The notes under the pieces: model-generated
What the model was told of the DNA's origin: nothing
Seen by the model: only the letters and a program-made list of their open reading frames with translations
The model's database searches: none
Position numbers and translations under genes: made by a program
Assembly: GCA_934047225.1 (NCBI GenBank)
Contig: OW203988.1
Location: forward strand, 62,001 to 126,000
DNA length: 64,000 nt
Direction: 5' to 3'
Source of the DNA: Ypsolopha sequella
Taxonomy: Eukaryota; Arthropoda; Insecta; Lepidoptera; Ypsolophidae
Shown: in pieces, positions 36,778 through 47,770 of the stretch
How the letters are laid out: every line of letters begins with the position of its first letter
Position numbering within the stretch: the stretch's first letter is position 1

Positions 36778-39700
36778 GATGTTACTGCGTGTAGTCAATC
36801 TCTGCTAGGCAGGATTGAAAACTGGAGAGTGGACCGTGGTATGACAACGTCAGACCACAACGCCATTACCTTCGCCTTGCGACTGGACAGAGAGTTAGTG
36901 GCTCTAGAACCCACTACCACACGCAGGTTTAACGTCAAGAAGGCAAACTGGCGAGAATTCCAACTCCACGTGAAGTCTGGCTTAGCCGAGAGTAACATCT
37001 CCCTGGACAACATCAACTCCATCTCGAGCGTCGAGGAACTGGATGAAATGCTTGTCGCATACACCAACGCCATTCAAAAGGCATGCGACAAAGCAATTCC
37101 CAAACTAGGCACCTACAAAGGCAAGGTAGCACCCCCCTGGTGGTCCAAAGACCTCGCTGATCTGAAAAGAGAGGTTAATCGAAGGAGGCGAAGGATCCGT
37201 AATGCTGCACCCACTAGACGGGAACACGTGGTTGGAGAGTACCTCACCGCCAAGCTGGACTACGAAAAAAAGGCTAGTGAAGCCCAAACCCAAAGCTGGA
37301 AAGAGTTCTGCTCGACGCAGGAAAAGGAGAGCATGTGGGATGGGATATACAGAGTAATAAGGCGAACAACTAAGAGGCGAGAAGACCCGCTTCTGAGGAA
37401 CGAGAAGGGCGAGACACTCAGTCCCGAGGCATCGGCCGATCTCCTGGCCAGCACGTTCTACCCTGACGACTCTGCATTGACCGACCAACCCTTCCACAAA
37501 CATCTCCGAGAGCTGACGGACTCCAACCCCGAGGATATCCAAGATCTGTCGGAAGACGACCCACCGTTCACGGAAGCCGAATTGGATTCAGTACTCCACG
37601 ACATTAATCCAAAAAAGGCACCGGGACCGGACGGGCTTACCGCGGACATATGCACGATGGCCATCGAAGCGGGGAGGGAGGTATTCATAGCTCTGGCTAA
37701 CAAATGCCTAGGGCTTGCATATTTCCCTACTCAGTGGAAAATGGCGCACGTAATCATCCTCGGGAAACAGGGCAAAGATGACTACACACATCCCAAGTCA
37801 TACAGACCCATTGGACTTCTGCCAGTAATCGGGAAAATCGTCGAGAAACTCTTGGTTAATATGCTGCAATGGCACGTGCAGCCCACACTTAACCACAACC
37901 AGTATGGGTTTACGCCACAACGCGGGACCGAGGACGCCCTCTATGACCTTCTTAAGCACACAAGATCAGAACTTGAAAGTAAAAATATAGTTCTCATGAT
38001 CTCGCTGGACATAGAGGGAGCCTTCGATAACGCATGGTGGCCGGCTTTGAAGCACCAACTAGCCACAAGGAAGTGTCCGCGAAACATATACGCGATGGTG
38101 TGCTCCTATCTACAAGACCGGAAAATAGTGGTCAACTATGCCAGAGCAACAAGCAAGAGGGATACTACAAAGGGTTGCGTCCAAGGATCCATCGGAGGAC
38201 CAGCTTTTTGGAACATCATACTCGATCCGCTGTTGGCCAAGCTGGCACAGGAAGGAGTACATGCGCAAGCTTTCGCGGACGACGTAGTTCTAACATTCAC
38301 CGGCCACTCGGTCGAAACCATGGAGCAACGAGTCAACTCAACACTGGAGACAATAGTGGAGTGGGGTACTCAGAACAAGCTCAACTTTGCCGCACACAAG
38401 ACCAAGGCGATGTTGATGACTAAAAAACTGAAGTACGGGGAACCACACCTCTATATGTCAGGAAGTAGACTCAAACTCGTAGACGAGATAAAACTCCTTG
38501 GTCTCATCATCGACCGAAAACTCACCTTCAAGGCGCACGTGACCGCAGTCTGTAAAAAGGCTGCGGACATATACAAACACCTAGCGCGCGCAGCAAAGGT
38601 GACATGGGGCCTAAACGGTGAAATTGTAAGAACGATATACGTAGCGGTTGTCGAGCCGATCGTACTGTACGCAGCAAGTGCATGGTACCAATCCACAGAA
38701 CTCCAGATGATCAGAGATCGTCTGGACGCACTGCAAAGAGGATTTGGCCAAAAGATCTGCAAAGCGTACAGAACGGTCTCGCTCTCTTCGGCACTAATTC
38801 TATCGGGCCTACTACCCCTGGACCTTAGAGTACAAGAAGCCGCAATTCTGTACATGGCCAAACGAGGCATCAGTACAGACTACATACCACCAGGAAGGAA
38901 AATGGAGCAAAGGATAAGCTACTTAGAGCAGCCACATCCTTCTCAACTCATAACAACAGAGTTCGAGCTCCTAGAAAACATGGATTCCGAAACTCTATCC
39001 ACCCACGGAATTGCTGGGCCGCAAGTGTACACTGATGGCAGCAAAATTGAGGGCAAGGTTGGAGCAGCCCTCACATGGTGGGAGGACGGACAGGAAACCA
39101 GTTTTCACACCTTCAGCCTGGATCCGGCGTGCACTGTCTTCCAATCAGAATTATACGCACTCCACAGGGCGATTGATTTGGCCAAGAACAGCACTAGTGA
39201 TCAAATTAACATCTTGAGTGACTCAAGATCGTCACTAGAACTGCTGAGAAACCCCAAAACAACACATCCCCTTACCAGGAACATCAAAGAGTGCGTAGCG
39301 GAAATCAGAGCACAGGGTCGGCAGGTGCGGCTCTTCTGGCTCAGGGCGCATGTGGGCACAGCCAGAAACGAAAGAGCAGACGAACTGGCCAAACAAGCGG
39401 CTTTGCAGTCAAGTGATGCCCCAGACTACAGTGAAGTTCCCGTGTCACACGTCAAAAGAAAGGTCAGAGAGGAGACTGTACGCAGATGGCAAGACAGGTA
39501 CAGCTCCTCCAGCACTGGTGCCGTCACGAAGGTATTCTTCCCGGACGTAAATGATGCATTCCGCATAGTCCGAGAAACCAAAATGACGCACCGTCAAGTG
39601 CAAGCCTTGACAGGACACGGGGGTATGGCGGAGTACTTGCATCGGTTCAAGCTGAAAAGCAGCCCCGGTTGTGAGTGCGACCCCGACACTAGTGAGTCAG

Positions 39701-42183
39701 TATGGCATCTTTTACTAGACTGCCCTCGTTTCGCGGTTGCCCGAATGGAGTTAGAGTACCGGCTAAACATGAAGCTGGAAAAAGCCGAACTGCGGAACAT
39801 CCTCGCAGACAAAGACAACAGAACGCTCTTCCTTGCATTCGTAGAATCCGTTATACGGACAGCGGCTAAGAGGAACTCGTCCACAGACATCACCGACATA
39901 CCTCACCCACAAACAAACACCAGCACACCAACACCAACACCAACACAGACACAGCAACCGACAACAAGCTGCTCAATGCCAGCGGAGTATCAGCTTCTGA
40001 AGTTCAGTGAGGCAGGTACTCCGGGCATAAGACTCAAAGGAGTAGCAACGTTCATGGATGACAGCACCGAGAGACTCGGTATCTGCTTTTGCAGAATAAG
40101 GGGAAATAAATTTGTCACCATCTCACCTGGCCTTGCTCTCCTCCTAAAGGGGAGCAATTTCAAGGCAACCATGAGGCGGAAAGCATTTGAGGCGCTCGGG
40201 GACGCCACCGTGGCAGGTCATCGCTGCCGAATAGTGCGAACCAAGAATAAAATCATCGCGCTATTCGTGGCCGGCGACGACGTTTCAGAATTCGCCCAGG
40301 CGAGTTCGATGCTTTCCAGCCTAGCAGCTATTGACGGACCTGCTAAGAAAATCAGCGTGGATGCTATGGTAGTGGCCTACTTAAAAGCCGAAGTGGAAGA
40401 TTACTCGGGGATCCTCAGAGCCTCGAGTAAACACGAGATGGTGGTTTACGAGGACAGAGGCCAAAACCTCAGTTATCTAAGACCGTACCGTCTCGATGAA
40501 TCTTCCACCCCCACCGACAGCTGGGGCTACCCAATAGCAAGTCCAGAACTTAGCGGTTCAGAAAGGCTGCAAGAAAAAATCGCAGGTGAGAGACAGCCGC
40601 CCCCTCGCCAAAAGGAGTCGGAAGGAGTGTTGTCAACCATGACCAGAGCAGCAGTCGGTTGCTTCACGAACATTGCATCACGAATAAAGAAACACTCGGA
40701 CACACTCACACCCCCCAGACCCACAACCTCATCAGGGACAGTCTCAGGAATAACCCGAACAAACCCATCAAAATCCTACAGGGGCCTGGTTGCCCGACCG
40801 GAACTCGTTACACCCACCACTCCATCGGACCACTTGTCCAATGCACTCCTGGAGTACGTAGCGATGCTCAAAGGCACAGTTGTTTCTAAACAAGAAACAT
40901 GCCGAACGATCCTCCGAGCCTATCGTCGGGGGAACGAGCAATTGTTACATTCCAAACTCGAGGAGTGCGACGCGGCGGTGTACAACAACGCTACCTTCCA
41001 AGTATTGGGGGGAACAATGGCGGGGGAGTACATGGCCGCGTTCAATGGCACCAGTGGTTTTGTGGAACTGGATGAAAATGAGTCAAACCGGATGGGGAAA
41101 CCAGTTTTCACCACCCCAGTGGATGACCCCATTGTGGTTGTCGCCAAGTGTACACGGATAATGCTGGAGGACAGAATCTTAACAACAGCAAATAAACTGC
41201 TAGGGGATTCTGAACCCACCGAAGCCGCTGTACAAATGCTGACACCAGAAATGGAATGGGTAAACGGGGTCCCAGGTAGTGGAAAAACAACCTGGGTAGT
41301 CAACAACTTTGACAATGAAACGGACCTGGTAACAACGTCCACCCTAGAAGGAGCGAGAGACCTCCGTCAAAAGCTGGAGGACAAGCTTGGCAGAACTGCA
41401 AAATTCAGGGTGCGCACGATGGCCTCATTGCTAGTAAAAGGCATTCGCGAGGGCGAGAGCTTCCGTCGGCTTATAGTCGATGAGGCTCTCATGAGCCATT
41501 TTGGAGCCATCGTGTTAGCAACCAGGATAGTCGGCGCCAGCAAAATCTTGCTCCTGGGTGACCAAAACCAGGTCCCTTTCATTGACAGAGAAAACCTCTT
41601 CCCGATGAGGTACCTTAGTCCCAGTCTTTTTGGTAGCATAACAAAACAACTGCTGTGCACACACCGAAACCCCATGGACGTAGCATATGCCCTAAGGGAG
41701 ATCTACAGTGGCATATACTCGTCCAAGGCTCAAACACGGTCCTTGACTCTGGAATCCTACGAAGAGACGCGACCTCCAAGAAACGAGCATAACACGCTCT
41801 ACCTTGTACACACCCAGGCCGAAAAAGCCTTCCTAGAAGGTCTGGGTTATGGTAAGCAACAAGGGTCGCGTATCCACACAATCCACGAGGCTCAAGGACT
41901 TACGTGGGAGAGAGTGGTGATCATAAGAACTGCGAAAGTCACCCAGCAGTTGCACAGCAGCATCCATCACGCGGTCGTGGCGGTGTCAAGGCATACCGGC
42001 AGCTGTGTGTATTACACGGCTCGCCGAAAGAACGATGCCATAGTTCGGCTAATAATGAACGCCCTGGCAGCTGAGACCGGCACGATCAAAGAGTATAATT
42101 TAAAAATGGCCTGGAGGAACCGAGACACGTCAGTGGCTGACGCCATGCTGAGTGGCGGTACGGGCGGCACCCCAGTCGTCTGA
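36778..42183 (+). CDS. ORF2 of element I: 5'-truncated endonuclease-RT-RNase H-helicase
   Basis: Frame open from the junction, 1,801 residues. The N-terminal two thirds of the endonuclease is missing (QANLQR, QEPY and GGDVNAW all lost; SDHN retained), so it cannot nick DNA. RT FADD (aspartates 501-502), RNase H and helicase (Walker A GVPGSGKT, K1503) are present. Replacements relative to both A and B include Glu to Lys twice, Ala to Thr, Met to Ile and Gly to Arg in the RNase H tail (TARNERADE). Most are G to A changes. Linker has one Thr-Pro unit fewer than B. Confidence 0.92.
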   Translation, partial: DVTACSQSLLGRIENWRVDRGMTTSDHNAITFALRLDRELVALEPTTTRRFNVKKANWREFQLHVKSGLAESNISLDNINSISSVEELDEMLVAYTNAIQKACDKAIPKLGTYKGKVAPPWWSKDLADLKREVNRRRRRIRNAAPTRREHVVGEYLTAKLDYEKKASEAQTQSWKEFCSTQEKESMWDGIYRVIRRTTKRREDPLLRNEKGETLSPEASADLLASTFYPDDSALTDQPFHKHLRELTDSNPEDIQDLSEDDPPFTEAELDSVLHDINPKKAPGPDGLTADICTMAIEAGREVFIALANKCLGLAYFPTQWKMAHVIILGKQGKDDYTHPKSYRPIGLLPVIGKIVEKLLVNMLQWHVQPTLNHNQYGFTPQRGTEDALYDLLKHTRSELESKNIVLMISLDIEGAFDNAWWPALKHQLATRKCPRNIYAMVCSYLQDRKIVVNYARATSKRDTTKGCVQGSIGGPAFWNIILDPLLAKLAQEGVHAQAFADDVVLTFTGHSVETMEQRVNSTLETIVEWGTQNKLNFAAHKTKAMLMTKKLKYGEPHLYMSGSRLKLVDEIKLLGLIIDRKLTFKAHVTAVCKKAADIYKHLARAAKVTWGLNGEIVRTIYVAVVEPIVLYAASAWYQSTELQMIRDRLDALQRGFGQKICKAYRTVSLSSALILSGLLPLDLRVQEAAILYMAKRGISTDYIPPGRKMEQRISYLEQPHPSQLITTEFELLENMDSETLSTHGIAGPQVYTDGSKIEGKVGAALTWWEDGQETSFHTFSLDPACTVFQSELYALHRAIDLAKNSTSDQINILSDSRSSLELLRNPKTTHPLTRNIKECVAEIRAQGRQVRLFWLRAHVGTARNERADELAKQAALQSSDAPDYSEVPVSHVKRKVREETVRRWQDRYSSSSTGAVTKVFFPDVNDAFRIVRETKMTHRQVQALTGHGGMAEYLHRFKLKSSPGCECDPDTSESVWHLLLDCPRFAVARMELEYRLNMKLEKAELRNILADKDNRTLFLAFVESVIRTAAKRNSSTDITDIPHPQTNTSTPTPTPTQTQQPTTSCSMPAEYQLLKFSEAGTPGIRLKGVATFMDDSTERLGICFCRIRGNKFVTISPGLALLLKGSNFKATMRRKAFEALGDATVAGHRCRIVRTKNKIIALFVAGDDVSEFAQASSMLSSLAAIDGPAKKISVDAMVVAYLKAEVEDYSGILRASSKHEMVVYEDRGQNLSYLRPYRLDESSTPTDSWGYPIASPELSGSERLQEKIAGERQPPPRQKESEGVLSTMTRAAVGCFTNIASRIKKHSDTLTPPRPTTSSGTVSGITRTNPSKSYRGLVARPELVTPTTPSDHLSNALLEYVAMLKGTVVSKQETCRTILRAYRRGNEQLLHSKLEECDAAVYNNATFQVLGGTMAGEYMAAFNGTSGFVELDENESNRMGKPVFTTPVDDPIVVVAKCTRIMLEDRILTTANKLLGDSEPTEAAVQMLTPEMEWVNGVPGSGKTTWVVNNFDNETDLVTTSTLEGARDLRQKLEDKLGRTAKFRVRTMASLLVKGIREGESFRRLIVDEALMSHFGAIVLATRIVGASKILLLGDQNQVPFIDRENLFPMRYLSPSLFGSITKQLLCTHRNPMDVAYALREIYSGIYSSKAQTRSLTLESYEETRPPRNEHNTLYLVHTQAEKAFLEGLGYGKQQGSRIHTIHEAQGLTWERVVIIRTAKVTQQLHSSIHHAVVAVSRHTGSCVYYTARRKNDAIVRLIMNALAAETGTIKEYNLKMAWRNRDTSVADAMLSGGTGGTPVV

Positions 42184-42774
42184 GCCGGGTAAAGTTGTGC
42201 GTCCCACCTCCTCACAATAAAGGTGTTTGTTTGTAGTATTTGTAATTTCATAATTGTAAAATTTTCATATCCATATTAATTAAAATTTTGTATAATTGTA
42301 GTAACAACTTATTGTAAAAATAAAATATGTATCGTGTAGTAGTATAATATTTAATATACATAAAAAAAAAAAAAAAAAATTAATAAAAAAAAAAAAATAT
42401 ATATATATATATATATACTAAAAAAAAAAAAAAATCATCATAATAATAATAATGACATTAACAACTAAAAAAAAAAAAATAAAAAAATAAAAAATAAAAA
42501 ATTAAAAAAAAAAAAAATATATATATATATATATATATCATAGATTTATTTATATTTGTAACTAGTTATAAGTAAGGGTCAATTTAATCTCAATTGTAAC
42601 AACTTAATTCACAAAAAATTTTATATCACCTAAAAAGTAATATATTTTATGTAAGGAGCGAAAAGGAGAAGTAAAGAACAAATTAAACAAATTAAACATG
42701 ACTAAAAAAGGTATGGCGATCAATGTCCATAGCACTTGCGTTGTATTAATAAAAAAAAAAAAAAAAAAAAAAAA
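42184..42774 (+). other. 3' UTR of element I
   Basis: Same organisation as in B: AATAAAG after the stop, a central block of A and TA runs (about 42,362-42,538) of different lengths, the CTAGTTATAAGTAAGGGTC block, then the hairpin TATGG (42,712-42,716) with CCATA (42,727-42,731), and poly(A). Confidence 0.8.
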
Positions 42775-42797
42775 CCTAACCTAACCTAACCTAACCT
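42775..42797. repeat. Telomeric CCTAA, about 4.5 units
   Basis: Ends in CCTGGACCTGGACCTAACG, where two GGA-bearing variants follow the last standard unit before element E begins. Confidence 0.93.
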
Positions 42798-45700
42798 GGA
42801 CCTGGACCTAACGCTGGACATGAAGAAGTCCGGCGCCAGAGTGGATAAGGTGAGGAAGGCGCGAAACCAAAAAGTGGTTCTGACGTGTGGGACCAAGGAA
42901 GATCTGGCCATACTCAAAAAACAAATGGGGACAAACAAGACCCTAAAGGTGGAAGAGCCCCGGATTACTAACCCCCTCATAATAGTTAGAAACGTCCTCG
43001 CCTATATCAATAACGAGGAGGTATGTCAACATCTAAGGGCCCAAAATAAAAATCTCTTTGTGGCCCTGGATAAAAAAGATGACCTTCTTAAAGTTAAATA
43101 CAGAAAAAAAGCAAGAAACGAGCTTCAATGTCACATAGTCTTCGAAGTCTCGCCATTGCTCTACGGAAGGCTCACGGAGGCCAAACTGGTCTACGTTGGC
43201 CTTTCGCGGAGCATTGTCGAAGATCAGTCACCCTTAGTGCAGTGCTCTAGGTGTTTGGGATACGGACACACAAAAGGTCTCTGCCGGGAGAAGGAGGACC
43301 TCTACGGCTTCTGCGGAGAGACTCACTCCTGGGAGAAATGTCGCAGCAGAATAGAGGGCAGAGCCCCCCATTGCAAAAACTGCGAGAAAGTCCACCCAAA
43401 TACACCAAACGCGCACGCAGCTTACTGTCCAGAGTGTCCCGAGAGGAAAAAGATGGACACTATAGCGCGTTCACGCGTCAGTTACTGCTAAGGGCGATCC
43501 AACGTCATCAAACTCATTCCCTCAGGGTAATACCCCAAGCAGGTTGCAAATCATCCAAGCAAACCTGCAGCGCAAAAAGCTGGCAACAGAAGAACTGATT
43601 CAGGCTGCAAAGGCGCGAGGTGTCTCTATTGCACTAGTACAGGAACCCTACGTGGGACGGAACGGCAATATGAGCAATTACCCAGGCACGCAAATCATCC
43701 AGTGCACCCTAAACCGCACAAAACCAGTAAAGGCTGCCGTCATCGTCTTCGGGGACCAGCTGCGCGTCATTCATGACTCGCAGCTGTTGACCGAAACCGA
43801 GGCAGCAGTGACGCTGGTGGCGGGCAGCCTGAAGCTAGCAGTGCTATCGGTATACTTTGAGGGAAACGAAGACATCAAAGACAACCTGAGGTGTGTTGAA
43901 AAAACGTGTAAAAAACTAAAAACTAACAACATTGTAGTAGGCGGGGACGTAAACGCGTGGAGCCTCTGGTGGGGTAGCAAGCATAACGACCCCAGGGGAG
44001 TGGCCTACAGCGCCTTCCTTGATGAGATGGAGTTCCACATCCTCAACAAAGGGGACACTCCTACGTTTGAGACATACAGGGGAGGGAAACTATACAGCAG
44101 CATAGTAGACGTTACTGCGTGTAGTACATCCCTGCTGGGCAGGATCGAAAGTTGGAAAGTGGACCGCGACATCACAACGTCTGACCATAACGCCGTCACC
44201 TTCGCCTTGCGACTGGACAGAGAGCTGGTGGCTCTAGAATCTACCACCACTCGCAAGTATAACATCAAGAAGGCGAACTGGCGAGAGTTCCAAACACAAC
44301 TAAAATCCGGCCTAGTCAAAAGAAACATCTCCCTGGAAAACGTAAACTCCATCTCGGACATCAAGGAACTGGAAACCACGCCACGCACCACAGGAATACA
44401 CTCGCAGGCTTTCGCGGACGACGTAGTCCTGGTTTTCACCGGCCTTTCGGTCGCAGACATGGAGGAAAGAGTCAACTCGACACTGGAGACAATAGTGGAG
44501 TGGGGTACTCAGAACAAGCTCAACTTCGCCGCTCACAAGACCAAGGCGATGTTGATGACCAGAAAACTGAAGTACGACGAACCACAAATCTATATGTCAG
44601 GGAGTAGACTCGAAATCGTCAAGGAGATAAAACTCCTTGGTCTGATCATCGATCGAAACCTCACCTTCAAAGCGCACGTGACCGCAATCTGTAAAAAAGC
44701 TGCGGAAATAAAATAAAAAAAAAATTAAAAAAAAAAATATACAAACATCTAGCGCGCGCAGCGAAAGTGACATGGGGCCTCAACGGTGAAATTATCAGCG
44801 GTTGTCGAGCCAATCGTAATGTACGCAGCAAGTGCATGGCACCAGTCAACGGAGCTCCAGATGATCAGGGATCGTCTGGATGCACTGCAACGAGGATTTG
44901 CACAAAAAATCTGCAAAGCGTATAGAATGGTTTCGCTCACATCGGCACTAGTTCTTTCGGGCCTTCTGCCCCTGGACCTAAGAATACAGGAAGCCGCTAG
45001 TCTGTACATGGCCGAAAGAGGCATCAATGCAGACTACCTACCACCAGGAAGGAACATGGAGAAAAGGGTGAGCTACCTCGATCAGCCACATCCTTCGCAA
45101 CTCATAACAACAGAGTACGAGCTCCTAGAAAACATGGATTCCGAAACTCTAGCCTCCCACGACATTGCTGGACCACAAGTATTCACTGATGGCAGCAAAA
45201 TTGAGGGCAAAGTTGGAGCAGCCCTCACGTGTTGGGAGGAGGGAGCGGAGACCAGCTTTCACACCTTCAGCCTGGACCCGGCGTGCAGTTTTCCAGTCAG
45301 AGCTCTATGCACTCCACAGGGCGATCGACTTGGCCAAAAATAGCGCGAGTGACCGAATAAACATCTTGAGTGACTCAAGATCGTCACTCGAACTGCTAGG
45401 AAACCCCAAGTCAACACACCCCCTCACTAAAAGCATCAGAGAGTGCGTAGCGGAAATCAGAGCACAAGGCCGGCAGGTACGGCTCTTCTGGCTCAGGGCG
45501 CATGTGGGCACAGTCGGAAACGAGAGAGCGGACGAACTGGCCAAACAGGTGGCTTTGCAGTCAACCGATGCCCCAGACTACAGTGAAGTCCCCATATCCT
45601 ATGTCAAGAAAAAGCTCAGAGAGGAAACTGTACGCAAGTGGCAAGACAGGTACGGATGTGAACGAAGCGTTTCGTACCGTCCGAAGAACCAAATTGACGC

Positions 45701-47756
45701 ACAGACAAGTGCAAGCTTTGACAGGACACGGGGGCATGGCGGAGTATTTACACCGGTTTAAGCTGAAAAGCAGTCCCGGCTGTGAGTGCGACCCTGACAC
45801 TAGTGAGTCAATATGGCATCTTTTACTAAACTGCCCTCGTTTCGCGATTCCCCGAATGGAACTAGAATACCGGCTGGACACCAAACCACAACAACCGAAA
45901 ACCTGCCCGATGCCAGGGGAGTATCAGCTTCTAAACAGCGGTGAAGCTGGTAACCCAGGCATAAGGCTCAAAGGAGTAGCGACGTTCATGGACGACAGCA
46001 CCGAAAAATTCGGCATTTGCTTTTGCAACGCGATGGCAAAAAACACTGTCACAATCTCACCTGGCCTAGCTCTCCTCTTGAAGGGGAGCAATTTCAAGGC
46101 AACCATGAGGCGGAAGGTATTCGAAGCACTCGCAGAAGTCACTGCAGCAGGCCACCGCTGCCGAATAGTGCGAACAAAGAACAAAATAATAGCACTATTT
46201 GTAGCGGGCGACGACGTCTCAGAATTCGCCCAGGCATGCTCGATGCTTTCTAGCCTAGCAGCTATTAACGGACCTCCTAAGAAAATCAGTGTGGATGCTA
46301 TGGTGGTGGCTTACATTAAAGCTGAAGCGGAAGATTACTTGGGGATCATCAGAGCCTCAAGCAAACACGAGATGGTGGTCTACGAGGACAGGGGCCAAAA
46401 CCTCAGTCATCTGAAACCATACCGTCTCGATGAAACTTCTAACCCCGTCGACAGCTGGGGCTACCCCATAGTAAGCCCGGAGCTTAGCGGTTCGGAAAGG
46501 CTGCAAGAGAAAATAGCAGGTGAGAGACAGCTGACGCCTCGCAGAACCGAGTCTCAAGGAGTGCTGGCGACCATGACCAAGGCAGCAATCGGTTGTTTCA
46601 CGCACATTGCATCCAGAATACACAAACACACTAACACATACACTTCTCCAAAAACCGAAAGGGGACTGGTTGACCCACCGGAACTCGTGACACCTGTGGC
46701 TCCGTCAGATCACTTGTCAAACGCACTCCTAGAGTACATGGCGATCCTCAAGGGGACGCTCGTATCAAAGCGAGAAACTTGCAAATCCATCTTGCAAGCC
46801 CATCGCCGAGGGAACGAGCGATCGCTACAGGCAAAACTCGAAGAGTGTGACGCGGCGGTGTACAATAACGCTATTCCCCAAATTGTGTGCGGAGAGATGG
46901 CGGGAGAGTATATGGCCGCGTACAGCGACACTTGTGGTTTCGTGATGCTAAACAGGAACGAGTCAACCCGGATAGGAATGCCAATATTCACCACCCCACC
47001 TGATGACCCAATAGTAGTTGTCGCAAAGTGCACGAGGGTAATGCTGGAAGAAAGGATCAAATCAGTTGCCACGGGGCCTTGAAACCACCGAGACCCTCAC
47101 ACAATTGCCGACGCCTAAAATGGAGTGGGTCAACGGAGTCCCAGGGAGCGGAAAAACAACCTGGGTGGTGAATAATGTCAACGGTGAAAGGGACATGGTA
47201 GTGACGATTACACTGGAAGGAGCCAGAGACCTCCGCGAAAAACTCAAGCCTAAATTTGGCAGAGCCGTAAAATTCAAGGTGCGCACAGTTGCCTCCCTGC
47301 TGGCAAACGGCGTGAGTGAGGGTGAGAGCTGCAGTCGGCTTATTGTTGACGAAGCTCTCATGATCCACTTTGGAGCCATAGTGCTAGCCATGAAATTAAC
47401 CGGCGCCAGCGAGTCTCTACTCCTTGGAGACCACAACCAGGTCCCTTACATCGATCGAGAGAACCTTTTCCCAATGAAATACAAACGTCCAAGCTCGTAC
47501 GTGAAGATAACAAAGGAACTACTGTGTACACACAGGAACCCCATGGATGTAGCATATGCCCTAAGGGAGATCTACAGTGGCATATACTCATCCAAGGCTC
47601 AAACACGTTCCCTGACTCTGGAAACATACGAAGAGACGCGGCTTCCCAACAAGCCCCACACGCTTTACCTGGTTCACACCCAGGCTGAAAAGGCGTACCT
47701 AAAAGACCAAGGGTACGGGGGGTTGGAGGGCTGGCGTCTCCACACAATCCATGAAG
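42798..47756 (+). mobile_element. Element E: decayed, double-truncated helicase-bearing LINE
   Basis: The innermost array member. It starts within ORF1 at the knuckle-proximal block, passes through ORF2 with several deletions and frameshifts, and stops inside helicase motif HEAQG near 47,756 without 3' UTR, poly(A) or telomere repeat. Protein similarity is high to A and B but lower than between them, marking it as another, older subfamily. The right boundary is the join of the array to the chromosome interior. Confidence 0.9.
42812..43491 (+). pseudogene. ORF1 C-terminal part of element E
   Basis: About 226 codons starting at the LDM residues that correspond to the GALDMGKTGARVD region of B, open to TAA. 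The first knuckle is intact (CSRCLGYGHTKGLC), but the first Cys of the second knuckle is Tyr (YGFCGETHSWEKC), which should weaken zinc binding. The tail ARSRVSYC and junction TGCTAAGGGC (43,486-43,495) are preserved. Truncated at the 5' side, so not translatable as a normal ORF1. Confidence 0.85.
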
Positions 47757-47770
47757 ATCTTCCAGTGTAA
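43490..47770 (+). pseudogene. Broken ORF2 of element E
   Basis: Endonuclease is complete (QANLQRKKLAT, QEPY, GGDVNAWS, SDHN). Near 44,380 a large deletion of about 1.2 kb removes the front of the RT and joins it to the FADD segment. An A-rich insertion at about 44,706-44,738 breaks the frame after KKAAE. A 14-base loss near 44,798, a 2-base loss near 45,287 (RNase H), a deletion near 45,654 and another removing the linker (45,880-45,900) follow. Helicase Walker A GVPGSGKT (about 47,130-47,155) is reached only after a frameshift near 47,080, and the frame ends at HED in place of HEAQG. It cannot make a working protein. Confidence 0.88.

Larger units (their letters stand above)
36777..42774 (+). 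mobile_element. Element I: 5'-truncated copy of the B family
   Basis: Begins within the endonuclease region of ORF2 (at the codons for DVTACSQSLLG) directly after CCTAACCT and runs to poly(A)-CCTAA. It is nearly identical to B through coding region and 3' UTR, differing by a handful of replacements, one fewer unit in the linker, and altered A/TA runs in the 3' UTR. It lies toward the chromosome interior, showing that new copies also enter interior telomere repeats. Confidence 0.94.

Noticed and set aside
6231..42797. Regular short repeats (CCTAA) as a CRISPR-like array
   Set aside because: They are perfect 5-bp insect telomere repeats without spacers; the sequence between blocks is whole retrotransposons.
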